Assembly: GCA_035540955.1 (NCBI GenBank)
Contig: DATLFP010000158.1
Location: 1-23,754, forward strand
Direction of reading: 5' to 3'
From: DATLFP01 sp035540955
Lineage (GTDB): Bacteria; Actinomycetota; Acidimicrobiia; Acidimicrobiales; CADCSY01
Length of the DNA: 23,754 nucleotides
Every line of letters begins with the position of its first letter. Position 1 is the stretch's first letter. The notes beneath the pieces were generated by a model. The model saw only the letters and a program-made list of their open reading frames with translations. It made no database searches and was not told the origin of the DNA. The translations under genes were made by a program, and so were the position numbers. Positions 16,680-23,418 of this stretch are shown in pieces.

Positions 16680-18512
16680 ATGGACGCTCCCTCACTCCGC
16701 AACATCGCGCTCGTGGCCCACGTCGACCACGGCAAGACGACCCTGGTCGACACCATCCTCCGCCAGACCGGCACGTTCGCCGCTCACAAGGCGGTCGTCG
16801 ATCGCGTCATGGACTCCAACGACCAGGAGCGGGAGCGGGGCATCACCATCCTGGCCAAGTCGGCGTCGGTCCACTGGAAGGGCGTGAAGATCAACATCGT
16901 CGACACGCCGGGGCACGCCGACTTCGGCGGCGAGGTCGAGCGGGCGCTCGCCATGGTCGACGGCATCCTGCTGCTGGTCGACGCCGCCGAGGGTCCGCTG
17001 CCGCAGACCCGCTACGTGCTGTCGAAGGCCATCGCCGCCGACCTCCCCGCCATCGTGGTGCTCAACAAGGTCGACCGCCAGGACGCCCGCACCGAGGAGG
17101 TGCTCGACGAGATCTACCAGCTGTTCATGGATCTCGAGGTGCCCGATCACCACATCGAGTTCCCGGTCATCTCCGCCATCGCCCGCGAGGGTCGGGCCAT
17201 GGTCGGCGTGGGTGTGCCCGGCGAGGACGCCACTCTCGAGCCGCTGCTCGACGCGGTGCTGCGCACCGTCCCGGCGCCCATCGGCGACCCCGCGGCGCCG
17301 TTGCAGGCACTGGTGACGAACCTCGACGCGTCGGAGTACCTCGGGCGGCTGGCGGTCGGGCGGGTCATGCGCGGCACGTTGCACAGCGACCGCCAGGTCG
17401 CGCTGCTGCACGCCACCGAGGGCAACCCGATCGTGCGCAAGCCGGCGCAGGTGCTCTGTTACGAGGGCATCGAGCGGGTCGAGGCCAGGGACCTCGTGGC
17501 CGGCGACGTGTTCGTGCTCGCCGGTTTCCCCGAGGTCGAGATCGGCGACACCCTCGCCGACCCGGCCGACCCCGATCCGCTGCCCCGGCTCACCGTCGAC
17601 GAGCCGGTGCTGAGCATGACCTTCGGCGTGAACACCTCGCCGCTCGCCGGCAAGTCGTCGAGCTCGAAGTTCCTCACCGCCCGCCACCTGCGCGACCGGC
17701 TCAACCGCGAGGTGCTCGGCAACGTGTCGATCCGCATCGAGGACACCGAGTCGCCGGAGATCTTGCAGGTCGCCGGCCGCGGTGAGCTGCAGCTGGCGGT
17801 GCTCATCGAGTCGATGCGACGCGAGGGGTTCGAGCTGCAGGTGAGCCGGCCCGAGGTCATCACCCGGGAGATCGACGGCAAGCGCCACGAGCCGGTCGAG
17901 GAGGGCGTGATCGACGTCCCCGACGACTACGTCGGCACCATCACCCAGCTGCTCGCCCCCCGCAAGGGCACCGTGCTCGACCTGCGCCCCGGCGACCCCG
18001 GCCGCACGATCATCCGCTTCGAGGCGCCGGCCCGGGGCCTGCTCGGCCTGCGGGGCCAGATGCTCACGAACACGCGCGGCACGGCGATGATGCACACCCG
18101 CCACCGCGGTTGGGCGCCGTGGTACGGCGAGCTGCCGCACCGCATCGGCGGCGCCATGATCGCCGACCGCTCGGGCACGTCGACGGCGTACGCCCTCGAC
18201 AACCTGCAGCTCCGGGGCGAGCTGTTCATCGGCCCCGGCGAGGCCGTCTACGAGGGCATGGTCGTGGGCGAGAGCGCGAAGGAGGGCGACATGGTCGTGA
18301 ACGTCGTGCGGGAGAAGCAGAAGACCAACATCCGCACCCACGCCGCCGACGACGCCATCAAGCTCAGCCCGCCCCGGGTGTTCACCATCGAGACCGCGAT
18401 CGAGCACATCGCCGAGGACGAGCTGGTGGAGATCACCCCGGACGCCATCCGCGTCCGCAAGCGGCTGCTCGCCGAGCCCGACCGCCGCCGGGCATCCAAG
18501 CGCACCGACTGA
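16680..18512 (+). CDS. typA: Ribosome-associated translational GTPase BipA/TypA
   Basis: A 610-residue GTPase of the elongation-factor superfamily that binds the 70S ribosome and affects ribosome assembly and stress adaptation. G1 AHVDHGKTT (13-21), G2 with RERGITI, G3 DTPGHADFGGE, G4 NKVD and a G5 SAIAREG segment are all visible, followed by the beta-barrel domain, EF-G-like domains III and V and the BipA-specific C-terminal domain (AYALDNLQLRGELFIGPGEAVYEGMVVGE, then NVVREKQKTNIRTHAADDAIKLSPPR). The length and this tail separate it from EF-G and LepA. I chose ATG 16680, which directly precedes the conserved SLRNIALVAHVDHGKTT; an in-frame upstream ATG (16644) adds 12 Arg/Pro-rich residues. 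TAGGCT (16661-16666) could be the -10, giving a leader of only about 7 nt without a ribosome-binding site. It converges with the quinone oxidoreductase. Confidence 0.95.
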   Translation: MDAPSLRNIALVAHVDHGKTTLVDTILRQTGTFAAHKAVVDRVMDSNDQERERGITILAKSASVHWKGVKINIVDTPGHADFGGEVERALAMVDGILLLVDAAEGPLPQTRYVLSKAIAADLPAIVVLNKVDRQDARTEEVLDEIYQLFMDLEVPDHHIEFPVISAIAREGRAMVGVGVPGEDATLEPLLDAVLRTVPAPIGDPAAPLQALVTNLDASEYLGRLAVGRVMRGTLHSDRQVALLHATEGNPIVRKPAQVLCYEGIERVEARDLVAGDVFVLAGFPEVEIGDTLADPADPDPLPRLTVDEPVLSMTFGVNTSPLAGKSSSSKFLTARHLRDRLNREVLGNVSIRIEDTESPEILQVAGRGELQLAVLIESMRREGFELQVSRPEVITREIDGKRHEPVEEGVIDVPDDYVGTITQLLAPRKGTVLDLRPGDPGRTIIRFEAPARGLLGLRGQMLTNTRGTAMMHTRHRGWAPWYGELPHRIGGAMIADRSGTSTAYALDNLQLRGELFIGPGEAVYEGMVVGESAKEGDMVVNVVREKQKTNIRTHAADDAIKLSPPRVFTIETAIEHIAEDELVEITPDAIRVRKRLLAEPDRRRASKRTD

Positions 18513-18563
18513 GCTACCGACGCCGCGGCGGCGCGCAGATGCAGGCCGCCGGAGCGGTGGGCT

Positions 18564-18604
18564 GCTCGCGAGCGTCAGCGAGCCCCTTCGCCTCGGAGCG
18601 AAGG
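18564..18604. terminator. Two hairpins between convergent typA and quinone oxidoreductase genes
   Basis: GCTCGC (18564-18569) pairs with GCGAGC (18578-18583), and CCTTCGC (18585-18591) pairs perfectly with GCGAAGG (18598-18604) over a 6-nt loop. Both lie in the 95-nt convergent gap, just before the minus-strand stop codon. No T-tract. Likely a bidirectional terminator; the GAGCGTCAGCGAG wording is a common actinobacterial intergenic motif. Confidence 0.5.
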
Positions 18605-18607
18605 CAA

Positions 18608-19576
18608 TCAGAACGTGACGACGGCCTTGCCCCAGGTCTTGCGGTCGGCGAGGTCCTGCAGCGCCTGCGCGGCGTCCTCGAACGCGAACGGCGGGTAGAG
18701 CGGCGGGGTGAACTCGCCCCGCCCCACCAGCTCGAACACCGCATCCATCTGGCGGCGGACCGACGACGGGTCGCGCATCACCGACGCGCCCCAGTGCACC
18801 CCGACGATGTCGTAGGACTTCAGCAGGACGTGGTTCATCGGCGCGTCGGGGATGCCGGCGACGAACCCGATGATCAGCAACCGCCCGCCCCACGCCATGC
18901 ACCGGCGCACCTGGTGGAACGTGTCGCCGCCGACGGGGTCGTAGGCGACGTCGACCCCGCCGCCGCTGGCCTCCCGCACGGCGTCGACCCAGTCGGGCGT
19001 CAGCTGGTGGTCGATGACGACGTCGGCACCGACCTCCTCGGCCAGCTTCACCTTCTCGGCGCCGCCGGCGACGGCGATGATGCGGGCGCCGGTCGCCTTG
19101 CCGAGCTGGATCGCGGCGGTGCCGGTGCCGCCGGCGGCGCCGGTGACCAGCATCGTCTCGCCGGGTTGGAGGTGGCCCCGCTCGTGCAGGGCGTACCAGG
19201 TCGTGCCGTAGTTGATCGGGATGGCGGCGGCGGCCTCGGCGCTCACGCCGTCGGGCACCACGAAGGCCGACTGGGCGGCGACGGCCACCTTCTTGGCGAG
19301 CCCGCCGCCCATGACGGCGACCCGGTCACCGACGGCGAAGCCCTCGACGCCGTCGCCGAGCGCGGCAACCCGGCCCGCCGTCTCGCCGCCGGGGGTGAAC
19401 CGCGGCGGGGTGGGCACCTGGTAGATCCCGCGGCACTGCAGCACGTCGGGGAAGGCGAGTCCGACCGCTTCCACCTCGACGAGGAGCTGCCCGGCCCGCA
19501 GCTCGGGGTCGGGCACCTCCACCAGCTCGAGGTTGGTGCCCGGCTCTCCCTTGTCGATCAGCTCCCATCGGCGCAT
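18608..19576 (-). CDS. NADPH:quinone oxidoreductase family protein (zinc-independent MDR)
   Basis: A 322-residue medium-chain dehydrogenase/reductase of the quinone oxidoreductase subgroup. An N-terminal GroES-like domain (about 1-115, with AVGLAFPDVLQCRGIY, TPGGETAGRV and VGDRVAVMG) is followed by a Rossmann domain with GAAGGTG at 146-152. The Cys and His ligands of zinc alcohol dehydrogenases are absent, so it should be zinc-free and probably use NADPH to reduce a quinone or enone. The C-terminal region (SYDIVGVHWGASVMRDP, then LADRKTWGKAVV) fits the family. ATG 19576 lies exactly 6 nt after TAACGT on the minus strand, so it is probably leaderless. A long perfect hairpin lies just upstream, overlapping where the -35 would be, and separates it from the helicase gene on the same strand. 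Confidence 0.9.
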   Translation of the reverse strand: MRRWELIDKGEPGTNLELVEVPDPELRAGQLLVEVEAVGLAFPDVLQCRGIYQVPTPPRFTPGGETAGRVAALGDGVEGFAVGDRVAVMGGGLAKKVAVAAQSAFVVPDGVSAEAAAAIPINYGTTWYALHERGHLQPGETMLVTGAAGGTGTAAIQLGKATGARIIAVAGGAEKVKLAEEVGADVVIDHQLTPDWVDAVREASGGGVDVAYDPVGGDTFHQVRRCMAWGGRLLIIGFVAGIPDAPMNHVLLKSYDIVGVHWGASVMRDPSSVRRQMDAVFELVGRGEFTPPLYPPFAFEDAAQALQDLADRKTWGKAVVTF

Positions 19577-19582
19577 GCGCCG

Positions 19583-19588
19583 ACGTTA
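19583..19588 (-). promoter_or_regulatory. -10 hexamer of leaderless quinone oxidoreductase promoter
   Basis: Minus-strand TAACGT, a good TANNNT match, ends 6 nt before ATG 19576. The upstream hairpin arm begins only 6 nt farther away. Confidence 0.5.
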
Positions 19589-19593
19589 GGACA

Positions 19594-19644
19594 CGAACCT
19601 TGTCGCGGTGACCGGCCTCAGCCGGGCGACCGCGACAAGGTTCG
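19594..19644 (-). terminator. Long perfect hairpin after the DEAD-box helicase gene
   Basis: Arms CGAACCTTGTCGCGGT (19594-19609) and its exact complement (19629-19644) make 16 bp of perfect stem. A further CCGGC (19612-19616) and GCCGG (19621-19625) close on a CTCA tetraloop. It starts 4 nt past the helicase stop, so on the minus strand it is a probable terminator, although no T-run follows. It also covers the likely -35 zone of the downstream quinone oxidoreductase promoter, so a protein-binding role is an alternative. Confidence 0.6.
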
Positions 19645-19648
19645 GGCT

Positions 19649-20926
19649 CTAGCGGCGGCCGCGGCCGCGGCTGCCGCGGAACATGGCGGCCTGCTGGCGA
19701 CGGTTGGCGACGGGGCGGGCCGCCTCGGTCTCGGCGCCGGCGGCAGCGGCAAGGTCCTTCTCGGTGTGCTCGAAGCTCCGGAGGTCGGCGAGGCGGGGGT
19801 CGTTCGAGAAGATGTCGGCCGTCGGCTCGGCGATGCCGATCTGGCGCTTCAACTTCTCGGCATCGGCCACCTGGTCCCACATCACGAACGTCGCCACCAC
19901 ACCCTCCTGCCCGGCACGGGCGGTGCGGCCCGAGCGGTGGGTGTAGGCCTTGGCGTCCTCCGGCATGTCGAAGTGCACGACGGCGCCCACGTCGTCGACG
20001 TGGATACCGCGTGCGGCGACGTCGGTGGCCACGAGCACGTCGAGCTTGCCGTCGCTGAACATCTTCAGGGCCCGTTCCCGCTGGTGCTGGCGGAGGTCGC
20101 CGTGGATGGCCGCGCACCGGACGTCGATCTCCTCGAGCTGGTCGGCCAGACGGTCGGCGCCCCGCTTGGTGCGCACGAACGCGATCGTGCGGCTGTGGCC
20201 CTTGGCGATGGCGCCCACCACCCGGGCCCGATCCATCTGGTGGACCTGGAAGAACCGGTGGATGACCGGCAGCTCGTCCCCGACCTCGTGCTCGTCGACC
20301 ACCTCGTGGCGCACGGGGTCGTGCAGGTGGTCGCGCACGAGCACGTCGATCTCGCCGTCGAGGGTGGCCGAGAACAGCATCACCCGCGGCTGCTGGTCCT
20401 TGACCTTGCGCATGATCCACTGGACCTGCGGGAGGAACCCGAGGTCGGCCATGTGGTCGGCCTCGTCGATCACCACCTGGTTCACCTCGGTGAGGCGCAG
20501 CTCGCCGCGGTCGAGGAGGTCGATGAGCCGCCCCGGCGTGGCGACGATGATGTCGACGCCCTTGCGGAGGGCCTTGATCTGGTCCTCCATGGGGGCCCCG
20601 CCGTAGATGCCGGTGACCCGCAGGTCGACGGCGGCGCCGAGCGGCTTCAGCACGTCGACGATCTGCCGGGTCAGCTCGCGGGTGGGGGCGAGGACGAGGC
20701 CCGTCGGCCGCTTCGGGTCGGCACCGGGTGTGGTGGTCTGCAGCATCGGCAGCCCGAAGGCGAGCGTCTTGCCGGAGCCGGTCTTGGCCTTGCCGCACAC
20801 GTCGCGGCCGGCGAGGCCGTCCTCGATGGTCTGCTGCTGGATCGGGAAGGGCTCGAGGATCCCCTGGGCGGCGAGCGCGTCCACGAGGGGGGCGCGCAGG
20901 CCGAGGTCTGCGAAGGTCTTGGTCAT
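19649..20926 (-). CDS. DEAD-box ATP-dependent RNA helicase
   Basis: A 425-residue DEAD-box RNA helicase that unwinds structured RNA, typically in ribosome assembly, RNA decay or cold adaptation. Motifs in order: Q motif (FADLGL, then PFPIQQQTI), motif I AKTGSGKT (47-54), Ia PTREL, Ib TPGRL, motif II DEAD in VIDEADHMADLGF, motif III SAT, and in the second RecA domain FVRTKRGAD, ATDVAARGIHVDDV and HRSGRTARAG. The C-terminal extension is short and ends in the basic tail RGSRGRGRR, so there is no dedicated RNA-binding domain beyond it. ATG 20926 follows GCAGAG; TAGAGA 6 nt upstream is an imperfect leaderless -10. Self-complementary sequences upstream could form a structured leader if transcription starts earlier. 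Which of RhlE, DeaD or CshA it corresponds to is not clear. Confidence 0.93.
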   Translation of the reverse strand: MTKTFADLGLRAPLVDALAAQGILEPFPIQQQTIEDGLAGRDVCGKAKTGSGKTLAFGLPMLQTTTPGADPKRPTGLVLAPTRELTRQIVDVLKPLGAAVDLRVTGIYGGAPMEDQIKALRKGVDIIVATPGRLIDLLDRGELRLTEVNQVVIDEADHMADLGFLPQVQWIMRKVKDQQPRVMLFSATLDGEIDVLVRDHLHDPVRHEVVDEHEVGDELPVIHRFFQVHQMDRARVVGAIAKGHSRTIAFVRTKRGADRLADQLEEIDVRCAAIHGDLRQHQRERALKMFSDGKLDVLVATDVAARGIHVDDVGAVVHFDMPEDAKAYTHRSGRTARAGQEGVVATFVMWDQVADAEKLKRQIGIAEPTADIFSNDPRLADLRSFEHTEKDLAAAAGAETEAARPVANRRQQAAMFRGSRGRGRR

Positions 20927-21106
20927 CTCTGCTCTCTACGTCTCGGGTGGGCTGCCTCGGCGCGCCCCGAGAGGGAGAACTGGTGAGGTGGCCCCGCGAA
21001 CCCGGCGTGTCCAGGCTCGACGCCAACAGGGTACCGGCACCTTCGCGTCACCCCATCACCCGCGAAGCGGTGGCGCGGGTGGGTGGTGCTCGGCAACGGT
21101 AGGGAC
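20927..21106. promoter_or_regulatory. Divergent intergenic region with alternative hairpins
   Basis: This stretch between the helicase and GIY-YIG starts has no convincing gene. Near 20941-20975, TCTCGGG can pair with CCCGAGA, or CTCGG with CCGAG over a short loop. CTTCGCG (21041-21047) pairs perfectly with CGCGAAG (21061-21067) over 13 nt. AACGGT lies 6 nt before GTG 21107 and TAGAGA lies 6 nt before the helicase ATG, so weak promoters could face both ways. Confidence 0.3.
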
Positions 21107-21766
21107 GTGCTCGCCGTCGACGCCCCGCCGGTCCCCGGCGTCTACTACCTGCTGACGCCGACGAGGCGCCTGTCGTACGTGGGCAAGGCGTCGAACCTGC
21201 GCCGCCGCCTCGCCGACCACGCCCGCGACCCGCGCTGGTCGACGATCGCCGACGTCCGGTGGGAGGTGGTCGGCAGCGACCTCGCGGCGCAGGCCCGCGA
21301 GGCCGACGTGATCATCGCCCTGCAACCGCCCCGCAACCGGGCGATCCGCGCCGACGGCTACTTCTCCTACGTGTCGATCGGCGCCAAGGGTCTCGCCCTC
21401 GGCAAGGACGGCGAGTTCGGGTGCTTCCCGCACCTCGGGCGGGGCGCCTACTGCCAGCCCGGCCGGCACTGCATCGACGGGTTCAAGGCCCTGCAGCACG
21501 TGGTGGCCTCGACCCACCCCGCACCGGAACTGGTCAGCGCGTTCCTGCTCGGCGAGAGCGACGCGCTCCTCCACGTCGAGATCGACACTGACCAGCCCCA
21601 TGTGCGCCACGGCATCGAGCGGAGCCGCGCGGATGCCGCGCGGTTCTTCGTCGCCGGACCGAAGGCCATGCGCACGCTGCGGCGACGGCACGGCGGGCGC
21701 GACGTCACCACCCGCGAGGAGTTCGTCGAGTGGATCCGGGCCGAGGTCGACGAGCTCCTGCGATGA
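21107..21766 (+). CDS. Stand-alone GIY-YIG nuclease-like protein resembling the UvrC N terminus
   Basis: A 219-residue protein. PGVYYLL (10-16), YVGKASNLRRRL (24-35) with the conserved Arg, and EADVIIALQPPRNRA form a GIY-YIG nuclease domain as in UvrC. The next segment (GYFSYVSIG, then GEFGCFPHLGRG) also follows the UvrC layout (YFSYVKI and FGPFP), but the UvrB-binding, RNase H-like and HhH regions of full UvrC are missing. The rest (about 110-219) is unassigned, with Cys in GEFGCF, AYCQ and RHCID. It may be a Cho-like single-incision nuclease or have another nucleic-acid role; this is inference. I start it at GTG 21107 (AACGGT 6 nt upstream); two GTGs at 21083-21088 would add up to 8 residues. 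The stop overlaps the ATG of the next gene (ATGA), so the two are translationally coupled. Confidence 0.78.
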   Translation: MLAVDAPPVPGVYYLLTPTRRLSYVGKASNLRRRLADHARDPRWSTIADVRWEVVGSDLAAQAREADVIIALQPPRNRAIRADGYFSYVSIGAKGLALGKDGEFGCFPHLGRGAYCQPGRHCIDGFKALQHVVASTHPAPELVSAFLLGESDALLHVEIDTDQPHVRHGIERSRADAARFFVAGPKAMRTLRRRHGGRDVTTREEFVEWIRAEVDELLR

Positions 21767-22209
21767 GGTTGCTCGTCGTCCACCACACGCCATCGCCGGC
21801 GCTGCACACGTTGCTCGATGCGGTGCTCGACGGCGCCCGCCAGGTCGAGGGGGTGGAGGTCGTGCCCCGGCCGGCGCTCACGGCGTCGCCGGCGGACGCG
21901 CTCGACGCCGATGGCTACGTGCTCGGCGCGCCGGTGAACCTCGGGATGATGGCGGGCGCGCTCAAGCACTTCTTCGACCAGGCGTACTACCCGTGCCTCG
22001 ACGCCACGGCGACCCGACCGTTCGGCGTGTACCTCCACGGCACCGACGACGCCGCCGGCGCCCAACGCGACATCGGCAAGATCGTGACCGGCCTGCGGTG
22101 GACGCGGGTGCACGACGACGTGGTCGTGCTCGGCCGGCCCACCTCGGCCGACGTCGCCGCGGCGTGGGATCTCGGCGCCACCGTCGCCGCCCGCCTCACG
22201 CTGGACTGA
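21763..22209 (+). CDS. Flavodoxin-fold / NAD(P)H-dependent oxidoreductase-like protein
   Basis: A 148-residue flavodoxin-like protein. The N-terminal strand MRLLVVHHTPSPALHTL occupies the FMN phosphate-loop position, and VLGAPVNLGMMAGALKHFFDQAYYPC matches the second flavin-contact loop of the NADPH-dependent FMN reductase/flavodoxin family. FGVYLHGTDDAAGAQRDIGKI is the third conserved region. It probably binds FMN and transfers electrons, but its partner is unknown. The ATG overlaps the stop of the GIY-YIG gene (ATGA), so translation is coupled; pairing a nuclease-like protein with a flavodoxin has no obvious explanation from the sequence. No terminator-like hairpin follows immediately; the DNA becomes less GC-biased after this gene. 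Confidence 0.82.
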   Translation: MRLLVVHHTPSPALHTLLDAVLDGARQVEGVEVVPRPALTASPADALDADGYVLGAPVNLGMMAGALKHFFDQAYYPCLDATATRPFGVYLHGTDDAAGAQRDIGKIVTGLRWTRVHDDVVVLGRPTSADVAAAWDLGATVAARLTLD

Positions 22210-22215
22210 AGCCCT

Positions 22216-22401
22216 GTGTACGAAGGACAGTGTCGCGAGTGCGCCGTGACGATCGACGGGCACTGTCGACCTTGTGCCTACGCAGCCGATCACCTTGCCA
22301 GATCTTCGGCTCGCGCCATCGGCTCACTTCGGAGCGTCGGGACGATTCCGCAGCGGAATCGCTCACGAGCAACAGCAGCACCACAAGTGGGTGGCCTGTA
22401 G
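22216..22401 (+). CDS. Doubtful 61-codon ORF with a CxxC-x8-CxxC zinc-ribbon-like start
   Basis: A GTG at 22216 opens a short frame with QCRECAVTIDGHCRPCAYA near its start. The Cys spacing (CxxC, 8 residues, CxxC) would suit a small zinc ribbon. After about residue 26 the sequence becomes Arg/Ser/Ala-rich and uninformative and contains a perfect DNA palindrome. No ribosome-binding site is visible. It could be a real micro-protein, the decayed 5' end of a longer gene, or chance. The 258 nt between flavodoxin and the next gene hold nothing else I can support. Confidence 0.25.
   Translation: MYEGQCRECAVTIDGHCRPCAYAADHLARSSARAIGSLRSVGTIPQRNRSRATAAPQVGGL
22344..22360. repeat. Perfect palindrome
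   Basis: GATTCCGC-A-GCGGAATC has 8-bp perfect arms with a single central base. It may be a protein-binding site or a small hairpin; nothing nearby identifies its use. Confidence 0.5.
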
Positions 22402-22467
22402 CAGGAGAGCGCCGATCGAATCCTCTTATGCGCTCGGGTTCGGCTCTCTGCGCGCGATGCTCCTCAC

Positions 22468-22713
22468 ATGCGCGGCGGCTTCGATGACGACGACGGCTCT
22501 CTAGACCCGGGTGAATCCGGCCTCTGGGACTACCAGATCCATCCTCTCACCGTTCGCCAACTACGGGACCTCCTCGCTCACGTCGATGACGAGCTCGTGG
22601 TCGAAGTCGAGCATTACGACGGCTCGGGCACGCGGAAGAGCCTCCGGCCGATGAGCATTGCCATACGTGGCCATGAGCACGTTGCTGAGGCTGTCGTGTT
22701 CACCGTTCACTAG
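22468..22713 (+). CDS. Small acidic hypothetical protein
   Basis: An 81-residue protein starting MRGGFDDDDGS, then LTVRQLRDLLAHVDDELVVEVEHYDG, and ending in IRGHEHVAEAVVFTVH. The LTVRQLRDLLAHVDDE pattern (a short amphipathic helix followed by Asp/Glu and a beta strand) resembles small actinobacterial DUF6225-like proteins, but that is recollection rather than a secure match. It is probably a soluble single-domain protein with a disordered acidic N terminus. ATG 22468 is 6 nt after GATGCT, a partial fit to the leaderless pattern; no ribosome-binding site. Codons are less GC-biased than in the core genes upstream, consistent with an accessory gene. It converges with hicB, 24 nt apart, with palindrome GCCGATCGGC (22714-22723) between. 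Confidence 0.6.
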   Translation: MRGGFDDDDGSLDPGESGLWDYQIHPLTVRQLRDLLAHVDDELVVEVEHYDGSGTRKSLRPMSIAIRGHEHVAEAVVFTVH

Positions 22714-22737
22714 CGCCGATCGGCACCGATGCGCTGG

Positions 22738-23127
22738 TCACCGGGCGTCGACGAGCTGCTGGACGCGCTGGTGCGAGAGGCCGAGGACGTCGGCGGCATC
22801 GCGGCGGCTGAGGCCGAGGTCGGTGAGTCGTTTGACTGCCTCAGTGGTCTGCTTCTGCGCCTTCTCTCCTGCGACCTCGGCCGCCTGGCGGGCGCGGGCG
22901 ACTTGTGTGGCCACGGTCGTCACCGACGTGGGAAGTCGGTCCTCGATGGTGAGATCTTCCGGTTCGCGGTCGAGCCAGAGGGCGAGCGCATCGCGGATGC
23001 GCGTCTGCGCCTGACGGAGGCTGCGCCCGTAGGTCTGGCAGCCCGGTTCGCCCTCGATGCGGACGTTCCAGGCGTCGGCCTCGGGGTCGCGCTCGTACAC
23101 AGCGACGTACTTCTTCTTCGGGCTCAT
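22738..23127 (-). CDS. hicB: HicB-family antitoxin with C-terminal HTH
   Basis: 129 residues. The N-terminal half (KKKYVAVYERDPEADAWNVRIEGEPGCQTYGRSLRQAQTRIRDALALWL) is a HicB-type partial RNase H fold, and the C terminus (LSRRDAADVLGLSHQRVQQLVDAR, about 105-129) is a helix-turn-helix for DNA binding. HicB neutralises the HicA mRNA interferase and represses the operon. The start is ATG 23127 with AAAGGA about 8 nt upstream. The same frame is open upstream to 23238 because of damage to the toxin gene, so an automatic annotation may report a 166-residue fusion of the HicA N terminus and HicB; I consider the shorter protein the real one. The coding sequence itself looks intact, so the antitoxin/repressor may still work, for example as a regulator or an anti-addiction factor. 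It would be transcribed from the palindromic promoter upstream of hicA. Confidence 0.75.
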   Translation of the reverse strand: MSPKKKYVAVYERDPEADAWNVRIEGEPGCQTYGRSLRQAQTRIRDALALWLDREPEDLTIEDRLPTSVTTVATQVARARQAAEVAGEKAQKQTTEAVKRLTDLGLSRRDAADVLGLSHQRVQQLVDAR

Positions 23128-23238
23128 CGCAGCCATCCTTTGCCGAGGCAGGGTTCGAACGATGACGTGCGAGCTGCGCTGGCGGAGTCGAGTGCAGCCG
23201 AGGCGTTCGATGATCCGCAAGACCGCTCGTCCTGTCAT
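23124..23238 (-). pseudogene. hicA: hicA toxin gene with internal deletion
   Basis: The ATG at 23238 opens MTGRAVLRIIERLGC then RQRSSHVIVR, a HicA (dsRBD-like mRNA interferase) N terminus with the catalytic-type His in SSH. After the Arg codon at 23157-23155 that frame runs straight into hicB. In the next frame, from 23156, the DNA reads EPCLGKGWLR and stops at TGA 23126-23124, overlapping the hicB ATG (ATGA) as toxin and antitoxin genes often do. I recall EPCLGKGWL-like sequences as a C terminus in some actinobacterial HicA proteins. The two ends abut with the middle of the protein (normally a TVPVH-type strand and the second helix) missing and a frame change, so the toxin should be inactive. 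Confidence 0.65.
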
Positions 23239-23241
23239 CTT

Positions 23242-23277
23242 CGTCTAGCGTACTAGACGTACATTGACATGCCGCAA
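23242..23277 (-). promoter_or_regulatory. hicAB promoter with operator palindrome
   Basis: CGTCTAG-CGTA-CTAGACG (23242-23259) is a perfect 7-bp inverted repeat starting 4 nt upstream of the hicA ATG. It covers the minus-strand -10 candidate TACGCT (23252-23247); TTGCGG (23277-23272) is a possible -35 at 19 nt. An operator over the -10 fits autorepression by HicB, whose HTH is intact. Confidence 0.6.
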
Positions 23278-23315
23278 GAGCGTCGATTGCCGGTTGGCGC
23301 GCATCTGTTGCAGGG

Positions 23316-23367
23316 AACCGGCGGTGACTTCGGGTCACTGGGCAGAGATCACCGCCACAACGCTGCA
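23316..23367. repeat. Tandem hairpin repeat, unit A
   Basis: GGCGGTGA (23320-23327) and TCACCGCC (23349-23356) form an 8-bp perfect stem over 21 nt, followed by ACAACGCTGCA. It begins AACCGG and shares GAGATCAC and AACGCTGCA with unit B at an offset of 102 nt. Confidence 0.6.
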
Positions 23368-23418
23368 ACGGATGTGGGCCGTTCCGCTCGCCGCTTCGCG
23401 CCGGAACTTGCGCAGAGA

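Noticed and set aside
16692..18902. 736-codon minus-strand ORF opposite typA
   Set aside because: Antisense shadow of an unambiguous GTPase gene; no motif.
18110..20986. 958-codon plus-strand ORF across typA, the oxidoreductase and the helicase
   Set aside because: Runs antisense to two genes with complete motif sets and through the perfect hairpin; low-complexity translation.
22196..22384. 62-codon minus-strand ORF in the gap after the flavodoxin gene
   Set aside because: No start signal, no motif, and random-looking codon use.
23148..23162. tRNA T-arm-like GGTTCGAAC
   Set aside because: No matching acceptor, D or anticodon arms around it; it is the deletion junction region of hicA.
22738..23238. 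166-residue HicA-HicB fusion protein
   Set aside because: The open frame exists, but it is better explained by a frame-changing deletion in hicA; hicB has its own ATG and ribosome-binding site at 23127.
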